A stretch of DNA of 19,606 bases, taken from assembly GCA_035527455.1 (NCBI GenBank), contig DATLAN010000660.1, positions 1 through 19,606 of the forward strand. The letters are read 5' to 3'. Shown here piece after piece: positions 1-7,120 of the stretch. The notes beneath the pieces are model-generated. The model did no database searches, had not been told where the DNA came from, and saw nothing but the letters and a program-made list of their open reading frames with translations. This DNA comes from DATLAN01 sp035527455 (GTDB lineage Bacteria; Planctomycetota; Planctomycetia; Pirellulales; Thermoguttaceae). Made by a program: the position numbers and the translations under genes. Every line of letters starts with the position of its first letter. Position 1 is the stretch's first letter.

Positions 1-494
1 AGCCTGGCCATCAGATCGACCATTTCCAGGGCGGCTTGGGCACAATCGATGCCCTTGTTGCCGATCTTGCTCGCCGGCACGTCTTTGCCCGTGGTAGCCT
101 GGCCGCCGGATCGGGCGATCGCCTGCTCGAGCGAGTTGCACGTCAATACGCCGAAGAGCACCGGCAGGCCGCATCGGGCGCCGATCTCGGCCAGCGCGAT
201 GCTCACCGCGCGGTTGATGTGCTGGTCGTGCGTGGTCTCTCCACGGATCACGGCCCCCAAGCAGATCACGGCCACGTAGCGCCCGCTGTCGGCCATGCGG
301 GCGGCGACCGTGGGGATCTCGAAGGCCCCGGGCACCCAGGCCACGTCGATCGCGTCGTCGGCCACGCCGGCGGCCCTCAGCGTGTCGACCGCCCCGTCGA
401 GCAGCCGGGAAGTGATCGACTCGTTGAATCGGGAGACGACGACGGCGAATCGGCCTTCGCGGGCCGCGACGGTTCCTTGGTAGATGTTGGGCAC
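1..494 (-). CDS. ribH: 6,7-dimethyl-8-ribityllumazine synthase (3' end outside window)
   Basis: Lumazine synthase makes 6,7-dimethyl-8-ribityllumazine from 5-amino-6-ribitylaminouracil and 3,4-dihydroxy-2-butanone 4-phosphate, the penultimate step of riboflavin synthesis, in the cytosol as a multimeric shell. The minus-strand translation starts VPNIYQGTVAAREGRF and shows VSRFNES (substrate-binding Phe region), WVPGAFEIP, and GAVIRGETTHDQH with the conserved catalytic His. About 164 codons are visible against a usual length near 156, so only a few C-terminal residues or the stop lie beyond position 1. The GTG at 494 is forced: in this frame there is no ATG, GTG or TTG between it and the tandem TAG stops at 612-617. 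No Shine-Dalgarno sequence precedes it; a heptamer repeat abuts it instead. It lies downstream of rho on the same strand and in the same reading frame. Identification is firm. Confidence 0.93.
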   Translation of the reverse strand, partial: MPNIYQGTVAAREGRFAVVVSRFNESITSRLLDGAVDTLRAAGVADDAIDVAWVPGAFEIPTVAARMADSGRYVAVICLGAVIRGETTHDQHINRAVSIALAEIGARCGLPVLFGVLTCNSLEQAIARSGGQATTGKDVPASKIGNKGIDCAQAALEMVDLMAR

Positions 495-500
495 GGCAGC

Positions 501-563
501 GGGTAGTGGGCAGTGGGTAGTGGGCAGTGGGTAGTGGGTAGTGGGTAGTGGGTAGTGGGTAGT
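501..563. repeat. Heptamer tandem repeat, 9 copies of GGGTAGT/GGGCAGT
   Basis: Nine perfect-length 7-bp units occupy this stretch; units 2 and 4 read GGGCAGT and the other seven GGGTAGT. It ends against GCCGCTCGCGGC, a small palindrome at 564-575. It lies between the rho stop and the ribH start, 6 bp from the ribH GTG. Because 7 is not a multiple of 3 the unit codes differently in each frame; on the minus strand it holds no stop in the ribH frame. Slipped-strand mispairing could change its length. Confidence 0.95.
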
Positions 564-614
564 GCCGCTCGCGGCTTCGCAGTGGAGAGTGGAGAGCTTA
601 CCGGGTGGTTCCTA

Positions 615-2078
615 CTACTTGAGGTTCATGCTCATGAGGAATTCGGCGTTGTTTTGGGTCTTTTGCAGGCGGTTGACCAGCAGTTCCATGGCTTCCGGCG
701 GGTTCATGTCGTTGAGCACGCGGCGGAGCACGCAGACGCGGCGGTGTTCTTCCGGGTCCAGGAGCATTTCCTCGCGTCGGGTGCCGCTGCGGTTGATGTC
801 GATGGCCGGCCAGATCCGCCGGTCGACCAGCTTGCGGTCCAGCGAGATTTCCTGGTTGCCGGTGCCTTTGAATTCCTCGAAGATGACCTCGTCCATACGG
901 CTTCCCGTGTCGACCAACGCGGTGCCGATGATGGTCAGCGATCCGCCCTCTTCGATCTTCCGCGCGGAGCCGAAGAATCGCTTGGGACGCTGCAGCGCGT
1001 TGGCGTCGACGCCGCCGGAGAGGATCTTGCCCGAGTTGGGACACTCGGCGTTCCACGCGCGGGCCAGGCGTGTGATCGAGTCGAGGAAGATCAGCACGTC
1101 GCGGCCGTACTCGACCATCCGTTTGGCCTTTTCCAGGACCATTTCAGAGACCTGGAGGTGGCGTGCCGCGGGTTCGTCGAAGGTGGAACTGATCACTTCG
1201 CAGTTGTCGCCGCGGACCTGCCGTTCCATGTCGGTGACTTCTTCGGGCCGCTCGTCGATCAGCAGCATGAAGACGTACAGGTCGGGATAGTTCTTCAGTG
1301 CGGCCTTGGCCATTTTTTGCATGATGATCGTCTTGCCCGCCCGGGGCGGGCTGACGATCAGGCCGCGCTGGCCGAACCCGATGGGCACGATCAGGTCGAT
1401 CACGCGCATCTCGACTTCGTTGGCCGTGGTTTCCATGACGATGCGCTGGTCGGGGTGTAGCGGCGTGAGATCGTCGAAGAAGACCTTTTCGGACAACAGG
1501 TTCGGGTCCTCGTGGTTGATCGCCTCGACCCGCAACAGCGCGAAGTAGCGCTCGTTCTCTTTCGGCGGGCGGATCTGGCCCGAGACGGTGGAGCCGGTCT
1601 TCAGGCCGAAGCGGCGGATCTGACTGGGCGAGACGTAGATGTCGTCGGGACAGGAAAGGTAATGATAGTCGGGACTGCGGAGGAAACCGAATCCGTCGGG
1701 CAACACCTCCAACGTCCCCTCGCCGAACATCAGCCCGTTGAGCTTCACCCGTTCTTTGAGAATCCTGAACACCAGGTCGTGTTTCTTGACGCCCGCGTAG
1801 TCGGTGAGGTTTTCCTTGCGGGCCTCCTCGATCAGTTCGCCCATCGACATCCGCTGGAGATTGGCGATGTGGGTGTCGCCGGCCAGTTTGATCTTCTCGT
1901 AGCGCTCCTGGATTTCGTCTTTGAGCGTACTGGCTTCGCCGATGAGTTCTTCCGCCAAGGAAAGCGGTTCATGGTCATCGTTTTCGTAGTCTCTTACGGC
2001 GGCGGACGGGTCGGTTTCGGCCATCGTTCGCCGTTTGCGGTCGGCGAAACCCGACTTGGTCTGTCTTGCCTGTGCCAT
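615..2078 (-). CDS. rho: Transcription termination factor Rho
   Basis: Rho is the hexameric RNA-dependent ATPase that binds C-rich transcripts and terminates untranslated RNAs. From the ATG at 2078 the protein has 487 residues (E. coli 419), the difference being an acidic N-terminal extension of about 75 residues. In order: the Rho N-terminal helical region (SMGELIEEARKENLTDY), the cold-shock-like RNA-binding domain (GFGFLRSP, DDIYVSPSQIRRF), then the ATPase core with Walker A SPPRAGKT near residue 246, Walker B VLIFLDSITRLAR, and the Q/R-loop region LSGGVDANALQRPKRFFGSAR. The ATG at 2078 has a GGGAG at a 10-nt spacing; an in-frame GTG at 2117 and an ATG at 2024 are alternatives without a clear ribosome site. 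It ends with tandem TAG stops. A strong promoter lies at 2195-2223, leaving a leader of about 110 nt with a T-run at 2165-2171, room for autogenous control as known for rho in other bacteria (inference). Confidence 0.95.
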   Translation of the reverse strand: MAQARQTKSGFADRKRRTMAETDPSAAVRDYENDDHEPLSLAEELIGEASTLKDEIQERYEKIKLAGDTHIANLQRMSMGELIEEARKENLTDYAGVKKHDLVFRILKERVKLNGLMFGEGTLEVLPDGFGFLRSPDYHYLSCPDDIYVSPSQIRRFGLKTGSTVSGQIRPPKENERYFALLRVEAINHEDPNLLSEKVFFDDLTPLHPDQRIVMETTANEVEMRVIDLIVPIGFGQRGLIVSPPRAGKTIIMQKMAKAALKNYPDLYVFMLLIDERPEEVTDMERQVRGDNCEVISSTFDEPAARHLQVSEMVLEKAKRMVEYGRDVLIFLDSITRLARAWNAECPNSGKILSGGVDANALQRPKRFFGSARKIEEGGSLTIIGTALVDTGSRMDEVIFEEFKGTGNQEISLDRKLVDRRIWPAIDINRSGTRREEMLLDPEEHRRVCVLRRVLNDMNPPEAMELLVNRLQKTQNNAEFLMSMNLK

Positions 2079-2194
2079 GATCAGCGTGCTCCCGATCGGG
2101 TCGTTGGACCGGCGCACGGAAGGCGCCGGCGGTGGGTCGAACTGGAGGGGTGTTCGAGCGATGGAAAAAAAGGACGTGGGATGGGATGTTCCGT

Positions 2195-2223
2195 ATTATC
2201 GATGATTCGGGTTCGATTGTCAA
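2195..2223 (-). promoter_or_regulatory. Sigma70-like promoter for rho
   Basis: On the minus strand TTGACA (2223-2218, perfect -35) is followed by a 17-bp spacer and GATAAT (2200-2195, 5 of 6 matches to the -10). The predicted start is near 2188, about 110 nt upstream of the rho ATG at 2078. The TGA inside TTGACA is also the stop codon of the truncated PIN toxin ORF (2220-2222). Confidence 0.7.
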
Positions 2224-2402
2224 TGCTTCGGGGGTGAACTCAGCCGGGGACGTTGCCAAACAGCGTTCAACTCATCCAGTAGCGGCTGACTCACAACGAC
2301 TTCGAATTCTCGGGCTTGCCAGGCTTTCAAAACGGGAATCGCCACGGGACCGCCCAGGAGCATCCGTATCCAGATATCCGTGTCGATTACGATCCTTCGC
2401 AT
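2220..2402 (-). pseudogene. Truncated PIN-domain toxin (N-terminal part)
   Basis: The 60-residue reading frame begins MRRIVIDTDIWIRMLLGGP, the typical first strand and first catalytic Asp of a PIN-domain ribonuclease (VapC-like, COG1569 group), and continues through FEVVVSQPLLDEL, the region with the second acidic residue. It then stops after WQRPRL with an unrelated tail of six residues. Usual members are about 130-145 residues, so the second half with the remaining acidic residues is missing and the product should be inactive. The ATG at 2402 lies inside the antitoxin reading frame. The break point adjoins the rho promoter. Assignment as a PIN remnant is likely; inactivity is inferred from length. 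Confidence 0.7.
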
Positions 2403-2655
2403 CGGCAGCTATCCGTTTCCCTTGACGAACAATCTTGACCTCGGCACATATTTGGTCGTCGGGAATATCCTCGATAGGGGGGGATTCTGCCAACTCTTCA
2501 ATCAGACGGGACAGCTCCGCGTCCATCTTCGTTTCCGCCAAAACCCGAGCCACTTCGGCGCGCGCCGGTCCGTCCAATTGCCGAATCACCGCCAGGAGTT
2601 CTTCCAGGCTCAGCTTCACGTTCGGGATCGTGATCGCAGTCGACTGTCCGGGCAT
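2272..2655 (-). CDS. Antitoxin-like protein of PIN module, C-terminus extended by read-through
   Basis: This 127-residue frame begins MPGQSTAITIPNVKLSLEEL and continues ELLAVIRQLDGPARAEVARV and DDQICAEVKIVRQGKR, the general pattern of small helical antitoxins encoded just before PIN toxins, whose normal proteins end after a motif such as AEVxxVRxxR. Here no stop follows: the frame runs on for about 42 codons across the toxin gene in another phase, giving a basic tail without family character. A shift of one base near 2414 would give a TAG followed 6 nt later by the toxin ATG, the expected layout, so a past indel is a reasonable inference. The start at 2655 is well supported by GAGGAG at an 8-nt spacing. 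A CCTCTT-tcgc-AAGAGG hairpin at 2666-2681 overlaps that ribosome site and might be an operator or mask it. Confidence 0.6.
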   Translation of the reverse strand: MPGQSTAITIPNVKLSLEELLAVIRQLDGPARAEVARVLAETKMDAELSRLIEELAESPPIEDIPDDQICAEVKIVRQGKRIAADAKDRNRHGYLDTDAPGRSRGDSRFESLASPRIRSRCESAATG

Positions 2656-2665
2656 TTGCTATTCT

Positions 2666-2681
2666 CCTCTTTCGCAAGAGG
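2666..2681. promoter_or_regulatory. Small perfect hairpin over the antitoxin ribosome site
   Basis: CCTCTT, four-base loop TCGC, AAGAGG. It overlaps half of the GAGGAG ribosome-binding sequence of the antitoxin gene that starts at 2655. It could be a site for autoregulation or simply a chance palindrome. Confidence 0.35.
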
Positions 2682-2726
2682 GGATGATTGGTTCAGTCTT
2701 TGCCAGCTAGCTCTGTAAAAGTCTCG

Positions 2727-2767
2727 GAGCCCGACGAACGGGCGACATTAGCCCGCGGGGTCGGCTC
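2727..2767. repeat. Imperfect stem-loop between coaE and the antitoxin gene
   Basis: GAGCC(C)GAC at 2727-2735 can pair with GTCGGCTC at 2760-2767, and GGGC at 2740-2743 with GCCC at 2751-2754, leaving the loop GACATTA. It lies 3' of coaE on the minus strand, so it could serve as its terminator, although no T-run follows. The shape is that of the dispersed palindromic elements found elsewhere in this window, but no second copy is present here. Confidence 0.45.
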
Positions 2768-2836
2768 TTAGGATTTGCACACGATGGATTATCCAAGGAA
2801 GGGGACGTCGCGGCGTGCGAAGCGACGGGGGGGGAA

Positions 2837-3436
2837 TCAGTCGCCTAGGGATCGCCAGAAACGCTCGATTCGAGCCTGCGTGCGCTCCGGAGACCCGGAG
2901 TTGTCTACTTCCACATCGGCACGCCCTCGCTTGAAATCCAACGATTCCTGCACACCCTCACGAGCCGCAAAATCCTCTTCCGTCCACCCCCGAGTTTTCG
3001 CCCGGGCCAGCCGCACCGGCCGCGGCGCATCGACGAATATCAAGGTTCGGCACAACTTGTCCCATCCGGCCTCGAGGAGCAACGGCGCATCCAGCACTGC
3101 CACCAGCGTCCCGGAGGCGGCCAATGCCTCGGCCTGCTGCTTCAAGAGCCGTCCGATCTCCGGGTGGGTCAGTCGTTCCAGGTATTCTCGTTCTCTGGGC
3201 CCCTCGGGCGGATCGGCGAACACGATTTTCGCCAACCGAGCCCGATCGACGTGTCCTTCGGCGTCGAAGACCGTTTGTCCCCATCGCTCTCGGGCGGCGG
3301 CCTCGACCTGCGGCAATCGCAGCACCTCGTGTCCTGCCCGATCCGCGTCCAACACGCCCGCCCCCAAGCCGGCCAACTGCCGGGCGAGGAGGCTCTTTCC
3401 GCTGGCCACGCCGCCCAGGATTCCGATGATGTGCAT
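2837..3436 (-). CDS. coaE: Dephospho-CoA kinase
   Basis: Dephospho-CoA kinase phosphorylates the 3'-hydroxyl of dephospho-CoA with ATP, the last step of coenzyme A synthesis, in the cytosol. The 199-residue protein is of normal family length. It shows the P-loop GGVASGKS at residues 8-15, the DADRAGHEV segment near 30-38, the conserved THPEIG near 90-95 and LDAPLLLEAGW near 115-125, followed by the usual lid and adenine-binding region (DAPRPVRLARAKTRGW). The ATG at 3436 is the first residue of the family's usual N-terminus, although no Shine-Dalgarno sequence is visible; the leader is C/T-rich (minus strand). It lies downstream of polA-hicAB on the same strand, 173 bp beyond hicB, and upstream of the PIN module and rho. 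Confidence 0.94.
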   Translation of the reverse strand: MHIIGILGGVASGKSLLARQLAGLGAGVLDADRAGHEVLRLPQVEAAARERWGQTVFDAEGHVDRARLAKIVFADPPEGPREREYLERLTHPEIGRLLKQQAEALAASGTLVAVLDAPLLLEAGWDKLCRTLIFVDAPRPVRLARAKTRGWTEEDFAAREGVQESLDFKRGRADVEVDNSGSPERTQARIERFWRSLGD

Positions 3437-3539
3437 GGGCTGGGGGGGCTAGGGGTTAGGGGATAGGGATTGGAATGTCACTCGATAACTTCTGCGCATG
3501 GTGCATGCATGTTTGATGTAACCATACGTGATAATAACG

Positions 3540-3563
3540 TTTAGCGGGCGGGCTTGCCCGCCG
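3540..3563 (+). repeat. REP-like palindrome, copy A (single)
   Basis: A 24-bp element starting TTTAGCGGGCGGGC and ending TTGCCCGCCG; its core GGCGGGC-tt-GCCCGCC forms a strong hairpin with the flanking bases. Four more exact copies of the 24 bp occur at 8723, 8806 (inverted), 15394 and 15483 (inverted). This copy stands alone between hicB and coaE, where its hairpin might end the polA-hicA-hicB transcript. Confidence 0.9.
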
Positions 3564-3609
3564 TTTGGGCCCGGCGACTGGTTCTTACCTGCAAGTTCGT
3601 ACGTCTCGC

Positions 3610-3816
3610 CTAGACTTCCATGTAAGCAGACGTGCTGCTTGGCTTTGGGATTTCGTATCCTTCTTTCCGCATCCCTTCAATATGAAACTCGATCGCCTCC
3701 CGCATATTCTGCTCCGTCTCCTCTCGCGTTGCCCCCGTTGAGACGCAACCCGGAAGATCGGGAGAGTACGCGGAGTAGCCCGTATTGGACTTCTCAATAA
3801 TGACAAGATACTTCAT
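3610..3816 (-). CDS. hicB: HicB-family antitoxin
   Basis: HicB antitoxins bind and neutralise the HicA mRNA interferase. The 68-residue protein reads MKYLVIIEKSNTGYSAYSPD then LPGCVSTGATREETEQNMREAIEFHIEGM, the standard HicB N-terminal domain with the partly RNase H-like fold (YSAYSPDLPGC, G.T.EE....REAI..H). It has no C-terminal DNA-binding domain, so it is the short form; autoregulation through DNA binding is therefore uncertain. The start codon overlaps the hicA stop as ATGA (3813-3816), so translation is coupled. Gene order is toxin first, as usual for hicAB. Confidence 0.88.
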   Translation of the reverse strand: MKYLVIIEKSNTGYSAYSPDLPGCVSTGATREETEQNMREAIEFHIEGMRKEGYEIPKPSSTSAYMEV

Positions 3817-4001
3817 GGCTTCAACTCGGCCTGCTTCAGAATACTATTGAGTGTTCCGGGCGCCAAATCGTCACCAAGCTTGCCCGGAATCGTGACAAGC
3901 CCGGTCTTGACCGAATGTTTGTACTGACGGTGACTGCCTTTCGTGCGCACCAGGTACCAACCATCCTGCTCGATGAGCCTGATCGCGTCTCTTACTTTCA
4001 C
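3813..4001 (-). CDS. hicA: HicA-family mRNA interferase toxin
   Basis: HicA is a small double-stranded RNA-binding-fold ribonuclease that cleaves mRNAs when free of HicB. The 62-residue protein, complete for the family, reads MKVRDAIRLIEQDGWYLVRT then KGSHRQYKH with the catalytic His of the GSH motif, then GLVTIPGKLGDDLAPGTLNSILKQAEL, the typical C-terminal part. The start is a GTG at 4001 whose last two bases form the start of the polA TGA stop (GTGA overlap at 3998-4001), with no Shine-Dalgarno sequence of its own, so it is probably expressed by re-initiation after polA. This attachment of a toxin-antitoxin module to a housekeeping gene is unusual. All key residues are present and the pair appears intact. 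Confidence 0.88.
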   Translation of the reverse strand: MKVRDAIRLIEQDGWYLVRTKGSHRQYKHSVKTGLVTIPGKLGDDLAPGTLNSILKQAELKP

Positions 4002-6844
4002 GTTCGTTTAGGTTGCCAGGGAGTGAATTCTTTCGCATCGGCCCAGTTCGGGCCGGCTTTGACGTCTACTTTCAAGGGAACGTCCAGTTTCCTCACCCCG
4101 GCCATCTCCTCCGTGACGAGTCCGGCGAGGTAATCGAGTCCATTGGAGGGGACCTCGAAGATCAACTCATCGTGGATCTGCAACAACATTCTCGCCGGCA
4201 AATCTTCTCGCCGCAGCCGACGGTGGATCGCGATCATCGCCAGCTTGATCAGGTCCGCCGCCGAACCTTGAATCACCGTATTGATGGCGGTGCGTTCAGC
4301 AAAGTTCCGTTGGCGGCCGGCGGCCCGGCGAGCGGGCTCGTCGCGAATACCACTTATCGCCCGACGCCGACCCAATATAGTACTAACATAACCGTTTTCG
4401 CGGCAATTTGCCAATATCCGGTCCAAGAACACTTCAATCCCAGGATACCCCTCGAAATAACTGTCAATGAACCGGGCCGCCTCTTCCCGCTCGATCCCCA
4501 ACGCTCGGGCCAGGCCGAAGGGGCTTTGTCCGTAGATCACGCCGAAATTCACGGCCTTCGCCGCCCGGCGCATTTCAGACGTTACCTCTTCCAGGGGGAC
4601 ACCGTTCACCTGGCTCGCCACCCGGGCATGGATGTCTTCATCCCGGGCGAACGCCTCGCAGAGGTTTCGGTCGCCGGAAAAGTGGGCCAGAACGCGAAGC
4701 TCGATCTGCGAATAATCGGCCGCCAGCAACGTCCAACCGTCTTCCCCCGGCACGAAGGCCGAGCGGATTTCCCGCCCCTCGTCGGTCCGCACCGGGATGT
4801 TCTGCAAATTCGGATCGCTGCTGCTGAGCCGGCCGGTCGCGGTGACCACCTGGTTCAGCGAGGCGTGGACCCGGCCGGTCTGGGGAAAAACCAGACTGGG
4901 CAGCGCGTCGACGTACGTACCCTTGAGTTTGGCGTACTGGCGAAATTCCTGGATCTTCGCCGGCAGCGGATGCAGACGGGCCAGTTCCTCCAGCACGTCG
5001 GCATCGGTGCTCGGCCCGGTCTTCGTCTTCTTGATCACCGGCAGCTTCAACTCGGTGAACAGGACCTCCTGAAGCTGCTTCGGCGAGGCGATGTTCAGTT
5101 GGCGGCCCGCCAGTTCGTAGACCTGCTGCTCGAGCAGTTCCATCCGCTCGCCGTATCGGCGGCTGAGCTGGTCGAGCCGATCGACGTCGACCTTCACCCC
5201 GAGGAATTCTAACTCGGCCAACACGCCGATCAACGGCATTTCCAGTTCGGCGAAGAGGTTTTCCAGTCCGGCTTCGGCGAGCCCTTTCGCCAGGATCGGG
5301 CGCAATCGCAGCGGCAACAGCGCGTCCTCGGCCGCGTAGTCGGTCACTTGGGCGACCGGGACCTCGTCCATCCGTTTTTGGCTCTTGCCGGTACCGATCA
5401 ATTCGGAAATCTTGATCGTCGTATGGCCGAGATAGCGATGGGCCAACTCGTCGAGGTTGTGATTGCGCTGGCCCGCCTCCAGCAGGTAATCGGCCACCAT
5501 CGTGTCGAACGCCACGCCGGCCAGTTCGACCCCGGCCGAACGCAGCACGATCATGTCGTACTTCAGGTTCTGGCCGATCTTCTCGACGGTCGGGTCCTCC
5601 AGGATCGGACGAAGCGATTCGAGCGTAGCCTGCGCGTCCAGACAAGGCTCGCCCTCGGGCGCGCGGACCGGCAGGTACCAGGCCTCGTCGTCCTTCCAGG
5701 CGAACGAGTAGCCGACGAGTTCGGCCCAACGCGGCCAGATGCTGGTGGTTTCCGTGTCCAGCGAGATGCATTTCTGCCGGCTCAACTCCGCCAGGAAGGC
5801 GTCGAACGCCTCGGCCGTGGCGACGAGCCGGTACTTGGCCTCGACGGCCGGCGGTTGCGACTCGGGTTTTCCCGCCAGGGTATCCAGCTTCTGCCCTATG
5901 TTGCGGAAGCCGAACTCCTGGAAGAGCGCCAGCGCCGCCGCCCGATCGATCGGCCCGACGCGTCCGCCCTGCCAATCGACGGCCACGGGGGTCCGTGTGT
6001 CGAGCCGGGCCAGTTCGCGGCTGAGGATCGCCTGGTCGCGATACTTCACGAGGTTCTCTTTCCGCTTCTTCCCGGAGACCTCGCCCGCATGGTCGAGCAC
6101 GGCATCGAGCGTGCCGTATTGTTCGAGCAGTTGGCGGGCGAACTTCGGCCCGATCAGCGGCACGCCCGGCACGTTGTCGACCGAATCGCCCACCAGGGCC
6201 TGAAAGTCGACGACCTGCTCCGGCTCGATACCCCATTCCTCCTTCAGCGCGTCGCGGTCGAAGACCTGGTTCTTGCGGATGTTGTACATCTTCACGCGAT
6301 CGGTGATCAGTTGGCGGCAGTCCTTGTCGGCGGTGACCACCATGCAGCGGCCGCCCAACGCGTCGGTGATTCGGGCGACCGTGGCCAGGATGTCGTCGGC
6401 CTCGAACGACTCGCAGCCCAACGCCGGGATACCCAACGCGTGGGTCACCCGGCGGATCGAGCCGATCTGCGGGATGAGATCCTCGGGCATCTCCTTGCGT
6501 TGGACTTTGTACTGGTCGAACATCTCGTGCCGGAAGGTTCGGCCGGGCACGTCGAAGGCACAAAAGAGGAAGTCGGGCCGCTTTTCTTCCAAGAGAAAAA
6601 GCAGGTCCCGGGTGAAGCCGTAGACGGCCCCGACCGGCTGACCGCGCGGGCTGGTCATTTCGGGCAGGGCGTGGAAGACCTGGTAGATCAGCGAATGGGC
6701 GTCGATCACCCAGACGGTCTGCCCCGCCAGACTCTCCGGCGGCGGGCTGGCCCGCTCGGGCGTCAACGGCGGCGGAGGGGCTGCCGGCGGTTCGACCTCC
6801 GGCTCGAAGCCGGGCAACGAAGTCTGCCGAGTACGCTCGGTCAT
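3998..6844 (-). CDS. polA: DNA polymerase I
   Basis: DNA polymerase I fills gaps and removes RNA primers in replication and repair. The 948-residue protein has three domains. The 5'-nuclease starts near residue 43 (VWVIDAHSLIYQVFHAL, ESFEADD near 146-151, TADKDC near 171-176, VGDSVDNVPGVPLIGPK near 218-234). The 3'-5' exonuclease is near 340-530 and keeps its acidic residues (LDTET with D363/E365, NLKYD, YAAEDA), so proofreading appears intact, unlike in many bacterial PolA proteins. The polymerase core has motif A (DYSQIELRVLAH, D710), motif B (RRAAKAVNFGVIYG) and motif C (QIHDELIFE, near 889-897). A proline-rich N-terminal linker of about 40 residues precedes the nuclease. The ATG at 6844 has only a weak GAG upstream; a candidate promoter lies at 6898-6926. 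The stop overlaps the hicA start. Confidence 0.96.
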   Translation of the reverse strand: MTERTRQTSLPGFEPEVEPPAAPPPPLTPERASPPPESLAGQTVWVIDAHSLIYQVFHALPEMTSPRGQPVGAVYGFTRDLLFLLEEKRPDFLFCAFDVPGRTFRHEMFDQYKVQRKEMPEDLIPQIGSIRRVTHALGIPALGCESFEADDILATVARITDALGGRCMVVTADKDCRQLITDRVKMYNIRKNQVFDRDALKEEWGIEPEQVVDFQALVGDSVDNVPGVPLIGPKFARQLLEQYGTLDAVLDHAGEVSGKKRKENLVKYRDQAILSRELARLDTRTPVAVDWQGGRVGPIDRAAALALFQEFGFRNIGQKLDTLAGKPESQPPAVEAKYRLVATAEAFDAFLAELSRQKCISLDTETTSIWPRWAELVGYSFAWKDDEAWYLPVRAPEGEPCLDAQATLESLRPILEDPTVEKIGQNLKYDMIVLRSAGVELAGVAFDTMVADYLLEAGQRNHNLDELAHRYLGHTTIKISELIGTGKSQKRMDEVPVAQVTDYAAEDALLPLRLRPILAKGLAEAGLENLFAELEMPLIGVLAELEFLGVKVDVDRLDQLSRRYGERMELLEQQVYELAGRQLNIASPKQLQEVLFTELKLPVIKKTKTGPSTDADVLEELARLHPLPAKIQEFRQYAKLKGTYVDALPSLVFPQTGRVHASLNQVVTATGRLSSSDPNLQNIPVRTDEGREIRSAFVPGEDGWTLLAADYSQIELRVLAHFSGDRNLCEAFARDEDIHARVASQVNGVPLEEVTSEMRRAAKAVNFGVIYGQSPFGLARALGIEREEAARFIDSYFEGYPGIEVFLDRILANCRENGYVSTILGRRRAISGIRDEPARRAAGRQRNFAERTAINTVIQGSAADLIKLAMIAIHRRLRREDLPARMLLQIHDELIFEVPSNGLDYLAGLVTEEMAGVRKLDVPLKVDVKAGPNWADAKEFTPWQPKRT

Positions 6845-6897
6845 GGATCACTCGCGAAAATGGGATGATGGAAGAGAAAGACAGGCCACGACGCTGG

Positions 6898-6926
6898 GTT
6901 CTACCCGAATCCGCCGGTTTCTTCAA
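6898..6926 (-). promoter_or_regulatory. Candidate promoter for polA
   Basis: Minus strand TTGAAG (6926-6921), 17-bp spacer, TAGAAC (6903-6898); four of six matches in each box. The start would be near 6891, giving a leader of about 47 nt. A CACAC-ggc-GTGTG palindrome lies just upstream (6933-6945). Confidence 0.4.
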
Positions 6927-6980
6927 GGACGCACACGGCGTGTGGTGCAACCCTTTCAGAGTTGACGTCGGATCGTCTCA

Positions 6981-7036
6981 CCTAACCCAGGGTGGCGCTT
7001 CGCGGCTGCGCCGCTTCGCTTACCCCGGGCTTCGTT
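6981..7036. repeat. GC-rich palindromic intergenic element
   Basis: The stretch CCTAACCCAGGG...TTACCCCGGGCTTCG encloses GCGGC-tgc-GCCGC and repeated CGCTTCG words. It lies in the 276-bp space between the glycoside hydrolase stop and the polA start. It resembles a dispersed intergenic element that I associate with planctomycete genomes, but only one copy is present in this window. Confidence 0.4.
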
Positions 7037-7059
7037 GTTGAACGCCTTCGGCGTAGGCC

Positions 7060-7087
7060 GGGAACGAGGAGATGGGAACGAGGAGAA
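7060..7087. repeat. Tandem 14-mer, two copies
   Basis: GGGAACGAGGAGA-T at 7060-7073 is followed directly by GGGAACGAGGAGA-A at 7074-7087; 13 of 14 bases agree. It lies about 35 bp 3' of the glycoside hydrolase gene. Confidence 0.75.
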
Positions 7088-7120
7088 TTGTGGGGCGCCA
7101 AGAGATAATTGTGAGAAACC

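Noticed and set aside
501..563. Heptamer array as CRISPR
   Set aside because: Units are directly adjacent without spacers and only 7 bp long.
2079..2117. GTG start for rho at 2117
   Set aside because: No ribosome site; the ATG at 2078 has GGGAG. It cannot be excluded, as the N-terminus of Rho is variable.
4638..6950. Long minus-strand frame antiphase to polA, and plus-strand frames over polA
   Set aside because: Arg/Gly/Pro-rich shadow frames caused by high GC at third positions; no family features.
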